From NCBI GenBank assembly GCA_963796325.1, contig CAWCLF010000003.1:372001-436000 (forward strand): 64,000 bases of DNA, in the 5' to 3' direction. The position numbers and the translations under genes are program-made. Of this stretch, positions 1 through 8,417 are shown in pieces; within the stretch, counting starts at the first letter, position 1, and every line of letters begins with the position of its first letter. The notes under the pieces are model-generated. The model was not told the origin of the DNA. It saw nothing but the letters and a program-made list of their open reading frames with translations, and made no database searches. The stretch comes from CAVYGN01 sp963796325. Its GTDB lineage: Bacteria > Spirochaetota > Brevinematia > Brevinematales > JAOACQ01.

Positions 1-651
1 CTGATACCGCAGTTATTCGGCAAATGGAGGGAAGGCTTCGATGTCGTTTCGGCAAGGAGGATAAAAAGAAAAGGGGAAACCTGGATGAAAAAGTGGACCG
101 CCTCTTTTTTTTATAAGATGTTCAGGGTCTTTACCAAATTCGACATACAGGATAATATAGGCGATTTCAGGCTTATGGACAGGAAGGTAGTCGAAGCCCT
201 GAGGGAGATCAAGGAATATCACCGGTTCATGAAGGGCCTGTTCGTCTGGGTAGGTTTCAGGCAGACCACGGTCGACTTCGAAAGGGAAGCAAGATACAAA
301 GGCAAAACAAAGCTGAATTACAGGAAACTCTTCAACCTTGCCGTCGAGGGCCTGACGTCGTTCAGCCATATACCGCTGCGGGCCGCCAGCCTTTTCGGCA
401 TCGTGATTTCATTTTTATCGTTCTGTTATGCGGTTTTCGTGATCGTTAAAAAGATTATTTTCGGCGACGCGGTGCAGGGCTATCCGTCGATGATCACGAT
501 AATGCTGTTCCTCGGAGGGATACAGCTTTTGACAATAGGCATTATAGGAGAATACATAGGCCGTATTTACAATGAAACGAAGAAAAGGCCTCTTTATTAT
601 ATAAGGGACAAAATAGGCTTTAAAAAAAGCCGTAAAAAAATCCAGAGCTGA
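1..651 (+). CDS. Polyprenyl-phosphate glycosyltransferase, GT2 family (5' truncated)
   Basis: The reading frame is open from base 1, so the catalytic N-terminus lies outside the window; 216 codons remain. The visible part has the late GT2 motif GDFRLMDRKVVEAL, the stretch RFMKGLFVWVGF, and two C-terminal membrane helices (about residues 120-150 and 160-188). This is the layout of DPM1/GtrB-like enzymes, which move a sugar from a nucleotide donor to undecaprenyl phosphate on the cytoplasmic face of the inner membrane. The next gene, 12 bp downstream, encodes a GtrA-like protein, the usual partner proposed to flip the lipid-linked sugar. The family is clear; the sugar and the acceptor polymer cannot be told. 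Confidence 0.85.
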   Translation: MIPQLFGKWREGFDVVSARRIKRKGETWMKKWTASFFYKMFRVFTKFDIQDNIGDFRLMDRKVVEALREIKEYHRFMKGLFVWVGFRQTTVDFEREARYKGKTKLNYRKLFNLAVEGLTSFSHIPLRAASLFGIVISFLSFCYAVFVIVKKIIFGDAVQGYPSMITIMLFLGGIQLLTIGIIGEYIGRIYNETKKRPLYYIRDKIGFKKSRKKIQS

Positions 652-663
652 CACGGAGAGGAT

Positions 664-1110
664 ATGAGCGGGTTCAAGGATTTCGTCATCGTTAATCTGA
701 CGCAGATGTTCAAGTACGGGATCGTAGGCGTTGTCAATACCGCCGTTGGTTTCGGGGCGTTTCTCCTCCTCTACAAGGTTTTCGGCGTCCAGTATATTAT
801 TTCAAACACCGCCGGTTACGCCCTCGGACTTCTCAACAGTTTTATCCTGAATAAATTCTGGACTTTCGAAAGCAAGGGGGCCGGGAAGATCGAAGCGGCC
901 CTTTTCGTAGCGGTTTTCATACCCTGCTTTTTCATTCAATCGGGGCTTCTGATCCTGCTTAAGGAAGCCGCTAAAATGGATGTCGTGCTCGCCCAGGTCA
1001 TATCCATGGCCGTTTATACTATTCTCGGTTTCATTCTCAACAAGACGCTGACCTTCAACAAGAAAATCGCCGCCGCGCCGGAGGCGAGGGACGGTAAAAG
1101 GAGGTTTTAA
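664..1110 (+). CDS. GtrA-like membrane protein
   Basis: A 148-residue protein with four predicted membrane helices and the family's typical motifs: FKYGIVGVVNTAVGFG near the N-terminus and LNKFWTF after helix 2. GtrA-like proteins are thought to translocate polyprenyl-phosphate-linked sugars across the inner membrane for decoration of O-antigen or other cell-envelope polymers. It follows the glycosyltransferase by 12 bp, which fits a GtrA/GtrB pair. The C-terminus is short and basic. Its stop codon is directly followed by the ATG of the next gene, so the three genes are probably co-transcribed. Confidence 0.85.
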   Translation: MSGFKDFVIVNLTQMFKYGIVGVVNTAVGFGAFLLLYKVFGVQYIISNTAGYALGLLNSFILNKFWTFESKGAGKIEAALFVAVFIPCFFIQSGLLILLKEAAKMDVVLAQVISMAVYTILGFILNKTLTFNKKIAAAPEARDGKRRF

Positions 1111-1593
1111 ATGGCTGAAGGGTCGATCAAACCTGCCGGTTCGCCCGAACTTTTGAAGCTGGAAAAATTCAAGGGAGTATGGGTATCTGACCTGCCGTTC
1201 CTGCCGGGTTACCGGATTAACGGGGCGGTCTCCGGGAAAACGAGGGAGGAGTACAGGGATGCTTGCGGGGGCAGCTGTTTTATCCTGGACATCGAATCTC
1301 TAACTCCGGAAGGGGATCTGAAGGCTCATGGCTTTATCTTTTACGATGAGTCGATATCCAAATTCAAGCTCGAGTGGTATGACAATTTCGGGAACCACAT
1401 ATCCGGAGAAGGGAATTTTACGGACGACGATACTTTGATAATGATAGAAAAATATACAAGGAAGGGCAGGGGAATCCTGGAAAGGCACACGGAGAAATTC
1501 AAAACCGCCGGCGCCAAAATCCATACTGTCGAAACGTTCATCAACGGCGAATTCAGCAAGACCTGCGAGATTCCTTTCAAAAGGGAGCGTTAA
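1111..1593 (+). CDS. DUF1579-like protein
   Basis: A 160-residue soluble protein with no signal peptide. Its ATG directly abuts the stop codon of the gtrA-like gene (TAAATG), with AAAGGAGG just upstream. The sequence resembles the DUF1579 fold: an N-terminal LKLEKFKGVW segment, a lipocalin-like series of beta strands, and a late FKTAGAKIHTVETF strand. It is distantly similar to the protein at 16377-16850 (SPELLKLEKFKGVW against DPALRRLEKLTGRWEF). The function of DUF1579 proteins is unknown. Co-location with the glycosyltransferase pair may only reflect shared transcription. Confidence 0.6.
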   Translation: MAEGSIKPAGSPELLKLEKFKGVWVSDLPFLPGYRINGAVSGKTREEYRDACGGSCFILDIESLTPEGDLKAHGFIFYDESISKFKLEWYDNFGNHISGEGNFTDDDTLIMIEKYTRKGRGILERHTEKFKTAGAKIHTVETFINGEFSKTCEIPFKRER

Positions 1594-1673
1594 AGCCGCA
1601 CGAGAATCGACGGGTGGACTTCTATCCGCAGATGAACGCTGTGGGGATTTACCCCGGCCATCGGGAATGCCTT

Positions 1674-2036
1674 TTAAAGAGGCCTTAGCACGCCCCTGCC
1701 GTAGGCGATGAACCCCGAGAAGGCGGCTACGACGAGCCAGTAAATTATATGGCCGAGCTCCGGGGAACCTGAAAAAACGCTTAACCCGCAAAAGAACAGC
1801 ATTTCAACAGCGATGAAGACTGCCGCAATAGGGGCCAGGATGCCCAGGCGCTTGATGAACGGCAGTACCAGGCCCAGGGCGCAAAAGAGTTCAACGATGC
1901 CGAGCACCAGCCAGATCCCGTGGGGAATCGCTTTCAGGGAAGCCACGGTCTGCGCGGGATTTGAAAACTTCCACACCGCGCCTATGGCCGTATGCACAGC
2001 GAGAAGGATCTGAAGAACCCACAGCAGAATGTTCAT
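1674..2036 (-). CDS. DoxX-like membrane protein
   Basis: A 120-residue protein that is almost entirely four hydrophobic helices, matching the DoxX/DoxX_2 family in length and pattern (start MNILLWVLQILLAVHTAIGA; a VLGIVELFCALGLVLP helix in the middle). DoxX-type proteins are small inner-membrane proteins variously linked to redox or stress responses, and no reaction can be assigned here. It is monocistronic, with a strong Shine-Dalgarno site (AAGGAGG) 7 nt before the ATG and a TTGACA promoter just upstream. Confidence 0.75.
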   Translation of the reverse strand: MNILLWVLQILLAVHTAIGAVWKFSNPAQTVASLKAIPHGIWLVLGIVELFCALGLVLPFIKRLGILAPIAAVFIAVEMLFFCGLSVFSGSPELGHIIYWLVVAAFSGFIAYGRGVLRPL

Positions 2037-2058
2037 GATTTACCTCCTTTTTTTTTAT

Positions 2059-2088
2059 AATATACTGCTCTGCAATGCTAACTGTCAA
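2059..2088 (-). promoter_or_regulatory. Sigma70-type promoter of the DoxX gene
   Basis: On the minus strand a perfect -35 TTGACA (2088-2083) lies 18 bp from a -10 TATATT (2064-2059). The AAGGAGG ribosome-binding site follows within 20 bp. Confidence 0.6.
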
Positions 2089-2273
2089 ATTGAATCCTCC
2101 ATTTAACAAAAATATACTGAAACCGCTATGAAAATTTTGAGATTTATAATTCAAATTTATATTTCTTTTAAATATTTTGAAGCTAGTTAATGGTGAAAAT
2201 GCCGCATTAAAATCGTTAATTTTCTGGGGATGCCCCAAAGACAGGGAACAGGTTCGACGGATTTACGCTGTTA

Positions 2274-3752
2274 TCAGTCGGCGGCTTTGGCGGATATCGC
2301 CCTTCCGAATACAACCTTCGTCTTCATGTTATTTCCCTTGGGAAGTTTTATATATCCCCCGGCAGCGTCGTAATTTTTCCAGGGTTTCCCGTTGATTTCG
2401 ACGCTTTTAATCAAGACTTCGGGGTCTTCCACAAGTTTGACGTAATGGATCTCGCCGTCCGAAGCCGAATCAAGGCGGAAGAAAAGCTCCGCATCGGTTT
2501 TCCCGACGTACAGGCTTGTATATAAATAGTTGAAAAGGGCATGTTCCATCGTATGGTACGCCGATTTATAAAGATTTCCCTTGTATCCGTCGATGACGGC
2601 GCCGTTATTCTGCACGGTCGGATAGCATTCGCCGTATTTATTATCGACGATATAAGTGCTCCAGAAATACGAACACTTCTTAAAATAATCGAGGTATCCG
2701 CCGTCGCCGGTAAGCCTGTAAAGATTGAGCATGAGGACGTTGCCTTCCTCCTGGGTCCACCAGTCTTTTACCGTCTTGCGTTCGCCGGGATTGTTTTCCC
2801 TGAACTGGAAGAACCATCCGTAATTAACCGTATCCCAGTCGTTTTTGATCATTGCAGACGCAATCTTCAAAGCGGCATCCCTGTATTTATCGTCCCCTGT
2901 AAGCCAGTACGTCCTCATAAGTACCCAAGCCGTCTTCAGGTTGTGCCCAACCCATAATTCACGGTCTATCGAATTCCATTTTTTGCTCCACCGCTCGGTA
3001 ACGAATCCGGTATCGGCGCCGATCATATGTTTTATCGACGTATCAGAGATGCGTTCGAGGTCTTCAAGAAGAGAAGGGTCCCTAGTGGCAAGGTAATAAT
3101 AAATGAGATATGCCGAACATGTGTCTATTTCGGCGTTAAAGGATTTTTCGGTGCCCGAAACCGACCAGTCGTTGTTTACCTCGGCGTAATACCCGCCGTC
3201 CTCGTTGTCCCAGGCTTTAGCCTGCATGAGCCTGTGGACGTCCTCCACGTACCTGAGGGCGGTTTTATCATGGGTAGCCAGGTAATAAACGGAGGGGCCG
3301 AGATTGCCGTATGTTTCGTCGAATAGGTTCTTGCCCGATTCCCCGGGGCTGCTGTCGGAGTTGACATATTCGTACCACCCGCCGTTTTTCCTGTCCCACC
3401 CGTAGTTTGTCAGGTATTTCAACCCGTAGGACGCGTATTCGAGGTACTTGTCTTCGCCCGATAAGAGGTAAGCGACAGAGAAGCCGAAAACGGCCCTTGA
3501 GATCATCCTCGGGTATTTCCTCGATTCGGGACCTATCGTACCGTCCCGCCCGATATCGGTAAAAAAGCCCCCGTTCGTCCTGTCAACGGTATTTTCCCAG
3601 AAAGGGATGATCTGCGACAGGGCCTGGCGTTTCCAGAACGCGGGATCCTGATATATATCGAGGCTGTTCCCTTGAGCAGCCGCCGGCTTGAAGGTGACGA
3701 AAAGCGTAATAAATAAAAGCGCCTGTATTACTATCGAAAACTTGATTTTCAT
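2274..3752 (-). CDS. Secreted N-acylglucosamine 2-epimerase (AGE) superfamily protein
   Basis: A 492-residue protein from an ATG with AGGAGAG upstream; a longer reading frame begins 15 codons earlier without a comparable site. Residues 1-26 form a signal peptide ending PAAAQ. The body is an (alpha/alpha)6 barrel like AGE, cellobiose 2-epimerase and mannose isomerase, with VGHNLKTAWVL and YKSAYHTMEHALF carrying the histidines expected in the active site. An extra C-terminal beta domain of about 80 residues follows. It is the last gene of the exbB-exbD-tonB operon (52 bp gap), so it may act on sugars in the periplasm or outside the cell after or before TonB-dependent uptake. The exact substrate is open. 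Confidence 0.75.
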   Translation of the reverse strand: MKIKFSIVIQALLFITLFVTFKPAAAQGNSLDIYQDPAFWKRQALSQIIPFWENTVDRTNGGFFTDIGRDGTIGPESRKYPRMISRAVFGFSVAYLLSGEDKYLEYASYGLKYLTNYGWDRKNGGWYEYVNSDSSPGESGKNLFDETYGNLGPSVYYLATHDKTALRYVEDVHRLMQAKAWDNEDGGYYAEVNNDWSVSGTEKSFNAEIDTCSAYLIYYYLATRDPSLLEDLERISDTSIKHMIGADTGFVTERWSKKWNSIDRELWVGHNLKTAWVLMRTYWLTGDDKYRDAALKIASAMIKNDWDTVNYGWFFQFRENNPGERKTVKDWWTQEEGNVLMLNLYRLTGDGGYLDYFKKCSYFWSTYIVDNKYGECYPTVQNNGAVIDGYKGNLYKSAYHTMEHALFNYLYTSLYVGKTDAELFFRLDSASDGEIHYVKLVEDPEVLIKSVEINGKPWKNYDAAGGYIKLPKGNNMKTKVVFGRAISAKAAD

Positions 3753-3804
3753 AATCTCTCCTTTACATCGATTCGAATACTTTAGGAAAATAAACACGGG
3801 TTGG

Positions 3805-4377
3805 TCACTCGAGCTTGAACCTCAGCGTAAGCTGCATGCATACGGCCCGGGCGATCCCTCCGATTTTTGCCGGCCTGAATTTTACGCTCGATAGCGCTTT
3901 CAGGGCCGAGTCCGAAAGGAGGCTTGAAGGCGATTTCTGGATTTCGGCTTTTTTGATATTTCCCTGTTCGTCGATATAGATAAGCAGGAGGACCTTCCCT
4001 TCCACCCCGTTGCGCCTGGCTTCCTCGGGATATACAGGGCTTATCGGAGTTTCGGCGACAGGGAGCTCCTCGACTTCGTAGCTGGGAAGGTAATTGCCGT
4101 AATCGGCTCCCGAGCCGTTCCCGGCATTATCGTCGTTTTCTTTCTGCAGTTCTTCCTTATTTGTGATTATAATGGGTTTCATCTTTTTCTGGATGTCGTC
4201 GTCCCCGAGATAAAAAGGCTTGTATGAATTCGTGTCGGAACTCTTCGAGTATTCGCTTACCTGCACGAAGTTCGCCGCCCCTTCAAGGTTGAAAAAACCG
4301 TTGGCCCCAAGCACTATTAAAACCAGGGCCAGGATGTGTATGCCCAGGGAGATCCCTGTGAAACGAATTAATTTCAT
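3805..4377 (-). CDS. tonB: TonB-family energy transducer
   Basis: A 190-residue protein with a single N-terminal membrane anchor (ISLGIHILALVLIVLGANG), a periplasmic linker of about 85 residues rich in charged residues, and a C-terminal TonB fold (SPVYPEEARRNGVEGKV ... ALSSVKFRPAK). TonB couples the ExbBD proton channel in the inner membrane to outer-membrane receptors. The gene lies 13 bp after exbD in the same operon. The linker lacks the long proline-rich stretch of enteric TonB, which is common outside Proteobacteria. No TonB-dependent receptor with a plug domain is visible in this window. Confidence 0.88.
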   Translation of the reverse strand: MKLIRFTGISLGIHILALVLIVLGANGFFNLEGAANFVQVSEYSKSSDTNSYKPFYLGDDDIQKKMKPIIITNKEELQKENDDNAGNGSGADYGNYLPSYEVEELPVAETPISPVYPEEARRNGVEGKVLLLIYIDEQGNIKKAEIQKSPSSLLSDSALKALSSVKFRPAKIGGIARAVCMQLTLRFKLE

Positions 4378-4390
4378 AGGGTTTGCCGTA

Positions 4391-4816
4391 TCACCTCTTT
4401 ATCTGTGTTCCAAGCATTATCTTTTTTATCCCGATTTCTTTGATCAGGTCTATAACGCTTATGATTGAGCTGTATCTTGAGTTCTTATCGCCGTTTATAA
4501 CAACGGCCGAATTATCGCTGTTGCCTACCGTCGAGAGCACCTTTGTCCTCAGCTTTTCGGAATCTTCCGGGAGCTTATATTCCACGTCGTCGACGTAAAT
4601 AGATCCCCCTTCGGTGATCTGGACGGTCATTTTCATGGGCTTTTCTTCGGTCTTAGTGTTCTTGGTTTCAGGCAGGTTGATCTTGATCTTGCCCTGGTAA
4701 ATGAGGGGCGTAGCTATTATGAATATAATGAGGAGAACCAGCACTACATCTGTAAAGGGCGTAATATTGATCTCGGTCATCAGCCCCTTTTTCGGAGTTC
4801 TCTTTCTGTTCATCAT
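4391..4816 (-). CDS. exbD: ExbD/TolR biopolymer transport protein
   Basis: A 141-residue protein with one N-terminal membrane helix bearing the essential aspartate (TPFTDVVLVLLIIFIIAT) and a periplasmic domain ending in LIKEIGIKKIMLGTQ. ExbD forms the proton-driven stator with ExbB that powers TonB. A GAGGAAAT ribosome-binding site overlaps the end of exbB, and only one base separates the exbB stop from this ATG, so the two are translationally coupled. Confidence 0.9.
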   Translation of the reverse strand: MMNRKRTPKKGLMTEINITPFTDVVLVLLIIFIIATPLIYQGKIKINLPETKNTKTEEKPMKMTVQITEGGSIYVDDVEYKLPEDSEKLRTKVLSTVGNSDNSAVVINGDKNSRYSSIISVIDLIKEIGIKKIMLGTQIKR

Positions 4817-4817
4817 A

Positions 4818-5444
4818 TTATTTCCTCAGGATATCTATGGTTTCAGAGGCGCACAATTCCATATCGGTCGTCATATTGTCTATCTTTTTCATTATCGCGT
4901 TGTAGGCAATAACCGTTGGTACGGCTACCGAAATGCCTGTCGCTGTAGTTATCAGCGCTTCGGCTATTCCCGCCACTACTCCGGTTATCCCCGTCCCGCT
5001 TCCGGCGGAAGCCGCGATGTCCTGGAAAGCCCTGATGATGCCTATCACTGTTCCGAAAAGCCCTATATATACCACCGTGCTTCCTATCGAACCCAGGACG
5101 CTTGTGAATCTTTCGAGTTCTTTTACCTCGATCGATATCTGCCTGTCCATCGCATTGGACATTTTTTCATCCCCGCGCGGAAGTAAAAGTAGCCCCGACT
5201 GCACGATCCTTGCAAGGGGCGAGGATACTGTGCCTGAATATGCGATAGCTCCCTGGATGCTGTTATTCTCGATATATCCCTTTACCTTTTCCATAAGGGC
5301 CTGTCTCCTGATCTTTGTTTTGCTCCTGAAATGGAAGACCCTTTCAAGTATTACCGCCAGAGAAGTTACAGAACAAAGCAGAAGCACGAGCATGGTAAAA
5401 CCGCCCATCTGCAGTATATCCCATAATGATTTCCCTACAAACAT
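4818..5444 (-). CDS. exbB: ExbB/TolQ/MotA proton channel protein
   Basis: A 208-residue protein. I chose the ATG at 5444 because AGGAGG lies 6 nt upstream; an earlier in-frame ATG nine codons upstream has none. Three membrane helices are visible: near residue 15 (GGFTMLVLLLCSVTSLAVIL), near 115 (LGSIGSTVVYIGLFGTVIGI), and near 160 (ITTATGISVAVPTVIAYNAI), with the family signature GLFGTVIGIIRAF. It starts the exbB-exbD-tonB-epimerase operon, transcribed away from motA. Confidence 0.9.
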   Translation of the reverse strand: MFVGKSLWDILQMGGFTMLVLLLCSVTSLAVILERVFHFRSKTKIRRQALMEKVKGYIENNSIQGAIAYSGTVSSPLARIVQSGLLLLPRGDEKMSNAMDRQISIEVKELERFTSVLGSIGSTVVYIGLFGTVIGIIRAFQDIAASAGSGTGITGVVAGIAEALITTATGISVAVPTVIAYNAIMKKIDNMTTDMELCASETIDILRK

Positions 5445-5502
5445 TAGTTCCTCCTGATTCTTAACTCCCATCCGCCTTCCCGGCGGATAAAATCCATATT
5501 AA

Positions 5503-5531
5503 ATTATAACGCCAAGGATCAATAAAAACAA
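5503..5531 (-). promoter_or_regulatory. Probable promoter of the exbB operon
   Basis: On the minus strand TTGTTT (5531-5526) is followed after 17 bp by a perfect TATAAT (5508-5503), about 60 bp before the exbB start. It lies in the 250-bp divergent region shared with motA. The -35 box is only half-conserved, and the region is AT-rich. Confidence 0.45.
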
Positions 5532-5696
5532 TTAAAATTATTCTTGCAGTTTTAATCTGTCCCGGCCGTCCTTATTAATAAAAATTCTTTAATTTTTTTT
5601 AAGGCAACCGATAATATAATGAAAAACATGAATAACTTTCATGATAGTGGATAAACATTTCGTTAAGCACTTATTTTGCATTTCAGGAGGGAAGAA

Positions 5697-6518
5697 GTGG
5701 GAATCGGCAGGAAAGGACGGGACCTGGCCACTATAATAGGCTTGCCACTGGGTTTTGTAATGATAGTCCTGGCATTTACCATAGAAGGCGGAAATCTTAT
5801 TTCTCTTATAGGCAGTCCTACCCCTTTTATGGTTGTTATCGGAGGGACCATAGGAGCTACTATGGTTTCCTTCAAAATGGAAGACATATTCAGCATCCCC
5901 AGGTTTATTGTACAGGCGATGAGCGAGAAGATCGTACCGACAAAGGACCTCCTTGAGATGTTCATCACCTTTTCGGAAAAATCGCGAAGGGAAGGTATTT
6001 TAAGCCTTGAGAACGATATCGAAGACCTGACAAGCATCGATCCCCTGATGTACAAGGGGATGAAACTGATCATCGACGGCACCGACCCCGAGGTCGTGAA
6101 ACATACGATTTCGAACGATATTTATCTTTACGAATTGAAAAGAAGGCATGAGGCCAGCATATTCGAACAGGCCGGAGGCTTCTCGCCGACGATGGGAATT
6201 ATCGGGACAGTGCTCGGCCTTGTAAACGTGCTCGGCCGCCTTTCATCCCCTGAAGCCCTCGGCCCGGCAATAGCGCTCGCATTTACTGCGACCCTCTGGG
6301 GAATCAGCCTCGCCAATCTCTTCTGGCTTCCTATTTCCAATAAAATCAAGCTGAACCTGTCTCATACCAAACTTCAAAAGGAACTTGTGCTTGAAGCGAT
6401 GATTTCAATTCAGCAGGGCGAAAACCCCAGTATTATGAAGGACAAGCTCGAAGATTTCCTCAATGAAAAGGAAAAAATGAAGCTAAAGCAGCAGGAAAGC
6501 CCGACGGGTGAAAGGTAA
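5697..6518 (+). CDS. motA: Flagellar motor stator protein MotA
   Basis: A 273-residue protein starting at GTG, chosen because AGGAGG lies 6 nt upstream; a TTG seven codons earlier overlaps that site. It has four predicted helices: DLATIIGLPLGFVMIVLAFT at the N-terminus, a second near FMVVIGGTIGATMVSF, and a C-terminal pair containing GGFSPTMGIIGTVLGLVNVL and the PxG motif region (EALGPAIALAFTATLWGI). MotA and MotB form the ion-conducting stator of the flagellar motor. motB follows after 5 bp. No other flagellar genes are in the window. Confidence 0.9.
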   Translation: MGIGRKGRDLATIIGLPLGFVMIVLAFTIEGGNLISLIGSPTPFMVVIGGTIGATMVSFKMEDIFSIPRFIVQAMSEKIVPTKDLLEMFITFSEKSRREGILSLENDIEDLTSIDPLMYKGMKLIIDGTDPEVVKHTISNDIYLYELKRRHEASIFEQAGGFSPTMGIIGTVLGLVNVLGRLSSPEALGPAIALAFTATLWGISLANLFWLPISNKIKLNLSHTKLQKELVLEAMISIQQGENPSIMKDKLEDFLNEKEKMKLKQQESPTGER

Positions 6519-6523
6519 CATAA

Positions 6524-7282
6524 ATGGCTGAAAGAAGACGTATCGACGACCATCCCGGCAACCTTGAACGGTGGCTGCTTACATATGCGGATATGATAAC
6601 GCTTTTACTCCTCTTCTTCATTGTTATGTATGCAATCAGCACCGTTGCCGTAAAGAAGTTCGAGGTGATCATGGAATCGCTGGGAACCGTTTTCGGCGGA
6701 GGGAAACCGGGGCTTGTTACTGAGGAAAGAGCGGCCATTGAAAATGTAACCCCTGAAAACCAGCCTTATTCAGGGAAGTATCCCCTGGCCAATAAAAGGG
6801 CGCACCAGATGGCGTTAAGCTTTGAAAAGACGATCTCGGCCCTTAGACCCCTAGTCAGCGCCAGGAAAGTAATGGTCCAGCTCGATGAAAGAGGGCTTGT
6901 AATTACTCTCGCATCCGACATGTATTTCGAATCGGGTTCGGCCGATCTGACCGATGAAGCCAAGGAAGTCCTTGAGAAAATATATCCCCTTCTCCGCGAC
7001 ATAACAAATAAAATACGTGTGGAAGGCAATGCCGACGACGTGCAGATAAATCCCGAGCTTAAAGTAACTGAAGCCCCGCTGAAATACAACTCGAACTGGG
7101 AGCTGTCCAGCCAGAGGGCCATAAATGTTCTGAAATTCCTGGTTTCAGGGGGGGTGGATCCTAAAAGGGTTTATTCCGTCGCATACGGCGATACAAGGCC
7201 TGTCGAACCGAATAACAACCCCGAAAGCAGGGCGTTCAACAGAAGAGTCGATATAATAGTCGTCACGGAAGGCGGGGAGTAA
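6524..7282 (+). CDS. motB: Flagellar motor stator protein MotB
   Basis: A 252-residue protein with the conserved NLERWLLTYADMITLLL helix, whose aspartate binds the translocated ion, followed by a plug/linker and a C-terminal OmpA-like peptidoglycan-binding domain (from about residue 125, with RVEGNADDV, SNWELSSQRAINVLKFL and NRRVDIIV). It anchors the stator to the cell wall. It is the second gene of a two-gene motAB operon, and a 7-nt repeat array begins 3 bp after its stop codon. Confidence 0.92.
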   Translation: MAERRRIDDHPGNLERWLLTYADMITLLLLFFIVMYAISTVAVKKFEVIMESLGTVFGGGKPGLVTEERAAIENVTPENQPYSGKYPLANKRAHQMALSFEKTISALRPLVSARKVMVQLDERGLVITLASDMYFESGSADLTDEAKEVLEKIYPLLRDITNKIRVEGNADDVQINPELKVTEAPLKYNSNWELSSQRAINVLKFLVSGGVDPKRVYSVAYGDTRPVEPNNNPESRAFNRRVDIIVVTEGGE

Positions 7283-7285
7283 CGT

Positions 7286-7444
7286 CAGTCAACAGTCAAC
7301 AGTCAACAGTCGGCAGTCGATAGTCGATAGTCGACAGTACTGATCGAGATAAATAGTCGAATAAACTCTCAATGTGTGAAATCATTGCTGCATAATGCCG
7401 GATCCTGTATCGGCTGCAGACTGCTAACTGCCGACTGTAGACTG
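7286..7444. repeat. 7-nt tandem array with opposing arm (copy A)
   Basis: From 7286 to 7338 there are seven and a half head-to-tail units of a 7-nt repeat, consensus CAGTCRA (CAGTCAA x3, CAGTCGG, CAGTCGA, TAGTCGA x2, then CAGT). After about 80 bp the reverse-complement unit recurs with the same 7-nt phase (GACTG or AACTG at 7419, 7426, 7433 and 7440). The arms could pair into a long imperfect stem. Similar arrays lie at 14143-14194 and 54028-54079. It sits between motB and the rplM promoter. Confidence 0.8.
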
Positions 7445-7459
7445 ATTCCCTCCGTTTAT

Positions 7460-7487
7460 TTGACAACGCCTGATTTTTCTTTATAAT
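7460..7487 (+). promoter_or_regulatory. Strong sigma70-type promoter of rplM-rpsI
   Basis: A perfect -35 TTGACA (7460-7465) and perfect -10 TATAAT (7482-7487) are 16 bp apart. This predicts a transcript start near 7494, about 20 bp before rplM. Confidence 0.8.
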
Positions 7488-7514
7488 ATATGGAAATTTT
7501 TCGGGTGGTAAAAC

Positions 7515-7943
7515 ATGAAGACCTTTGTATTAAAATCGCCCCAGATAAAGAGAGAATATTATATCATTAATGCGGAAGGCAAGCCCCTTGGCAGGATAGC
7601 TGCGCTCGCAGCGCGGATTCTTATGGGCAAGCATAAACCGACTTATACCAGGAACCTTGATGACGGCGATTTCGTAATAATCGTAAATGCCGGCAAATTC
7701 CTGCTTACGGGAAGAAAGCCGAAGAACAAAATCTATTATCATTATTCGGGATTCGTCGGCGGGATGCACGAAACGACTTTCAAGGACATGATGAAGAAGA
7801 AGCCGCTGTTCCCGATCGAAAAGGCCGTAAAAGGCATGCTGCCCAGGAACAACCTTGCCAAGAGAATGGTAAAAAAACTTTATCTCTATGCCGGTTCAGA
7901 GCATGACATAAAGAATATCACCGCCAAAGTGCTTGAAATTTAG
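7515..7943 (+). CDS. rplM: 50S ribosomal protein L13
   Basis: A 142-residue protein of the usual L13 length, with the family motifs WYIINAEGKPLGRIA-like start (YYIINAEGKPLGRIAALAA), ILMGKHKPTYTRNLDDGDF, YYHYSGFVGG and GMLPRNNLAKRMVKKLYLY. It is a structural protein of the large ribosomal subunit that binds 23S rRNA early in assembly. It is the first gene of the conserved rplM-rpsI pair, behind a consensus promoter. The stop is TAG, showing that UAG is a normal terminator here. Confidence 0.97.
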   Translation: MKTFVLKSPQIKREYYIINAEGKPLGRIAALAARILMGKHKPTYTRNLDDGDFVIIVNAGKFLLTGRKPKNKIYYHYSGFVGGMHETTFKDMMKKKPLFPIEKAVKGMLPRNNLAKRMVKKLYLYAGSEHDIKNITAKVLEI

Positions 7944-7956
7944 GGAGGAATATTCG

Positions 7957-8349
7957 ATGACAGAACATATCTATGCAACGGGACGCCGTAAAACCAGCGT
8001 TGCGAGGGTTTTCCTTAAAGATAAAGGAACCGGTAAAATCACGATAAATAAAAAAGACATAGAAGTATATTTCCCGTCCATGTACTGGGAATCGATACGC
8101 ACGCCCCTGAAAGCGACCGATCTATTCGGAAAATACGATGTATATGTTACCGTAAGCGGAGGCGGCACTACCGGCCAGGCCGATGCCGTCCGTCATGGAC
8201 TGTCGAGGGCTATAGACAAAATCGACAGGGAAAAATTCCATAAGATCCTTAAAGACCTTGGTTTTCTTACCAGGGATTCGAGAATGGTCCAGCGAAAGCA
8301 CTACGGACTGAAAAAAGCGAGAAAGGGTCCTCAGTACTCGAAGAGATAA
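7957..8349 (+). CDS. rpsI: 30S ribosomal protein S9
   Basis: A 130-residue protein beginning MTEHIYATGRRKTSVARVFL. I chose this ATG (GGAGGA upstream) over one eight codons earlier that overlaps rplM. The middle carries YVTVSGGGTTGQADAVRHGL, and the end is the invariant GPQYSKR tail that reaches the P-site tRNA. It lies 13 bp after rplM, the standard pairing in bacteria. Confidence 0.97.
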   Translation: MTEHIYATGRRKTSVARVFLKDKGTGKITINKKDIEVYFPSMYWESIRTPLKATDLFGKYDVYVTVSGGGTTGQADAVRHGLSRAIDKIDREKFHKILKDLGFLTRDSRMVQRKHYGLKKARKGPQYSKR

Positions 8350-8417
8350 TCTCCTAATTCATTCATTATCCATCGATCAGGTGATTGAACTTTTCCTTTG
8401 TCGATAACGCCGTCAGC

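Noticed and set aside
2225..2255. Short GC hairpin TGGGG/CCCCA after the epimerase gene
   Set aside because: It has no T run on either strand, so it is not supported as a terminator.
7286..7338. Possible CRISPR array
   Set aside because: The repeats are only 7 nt with no spacers, and there are no cas genes.
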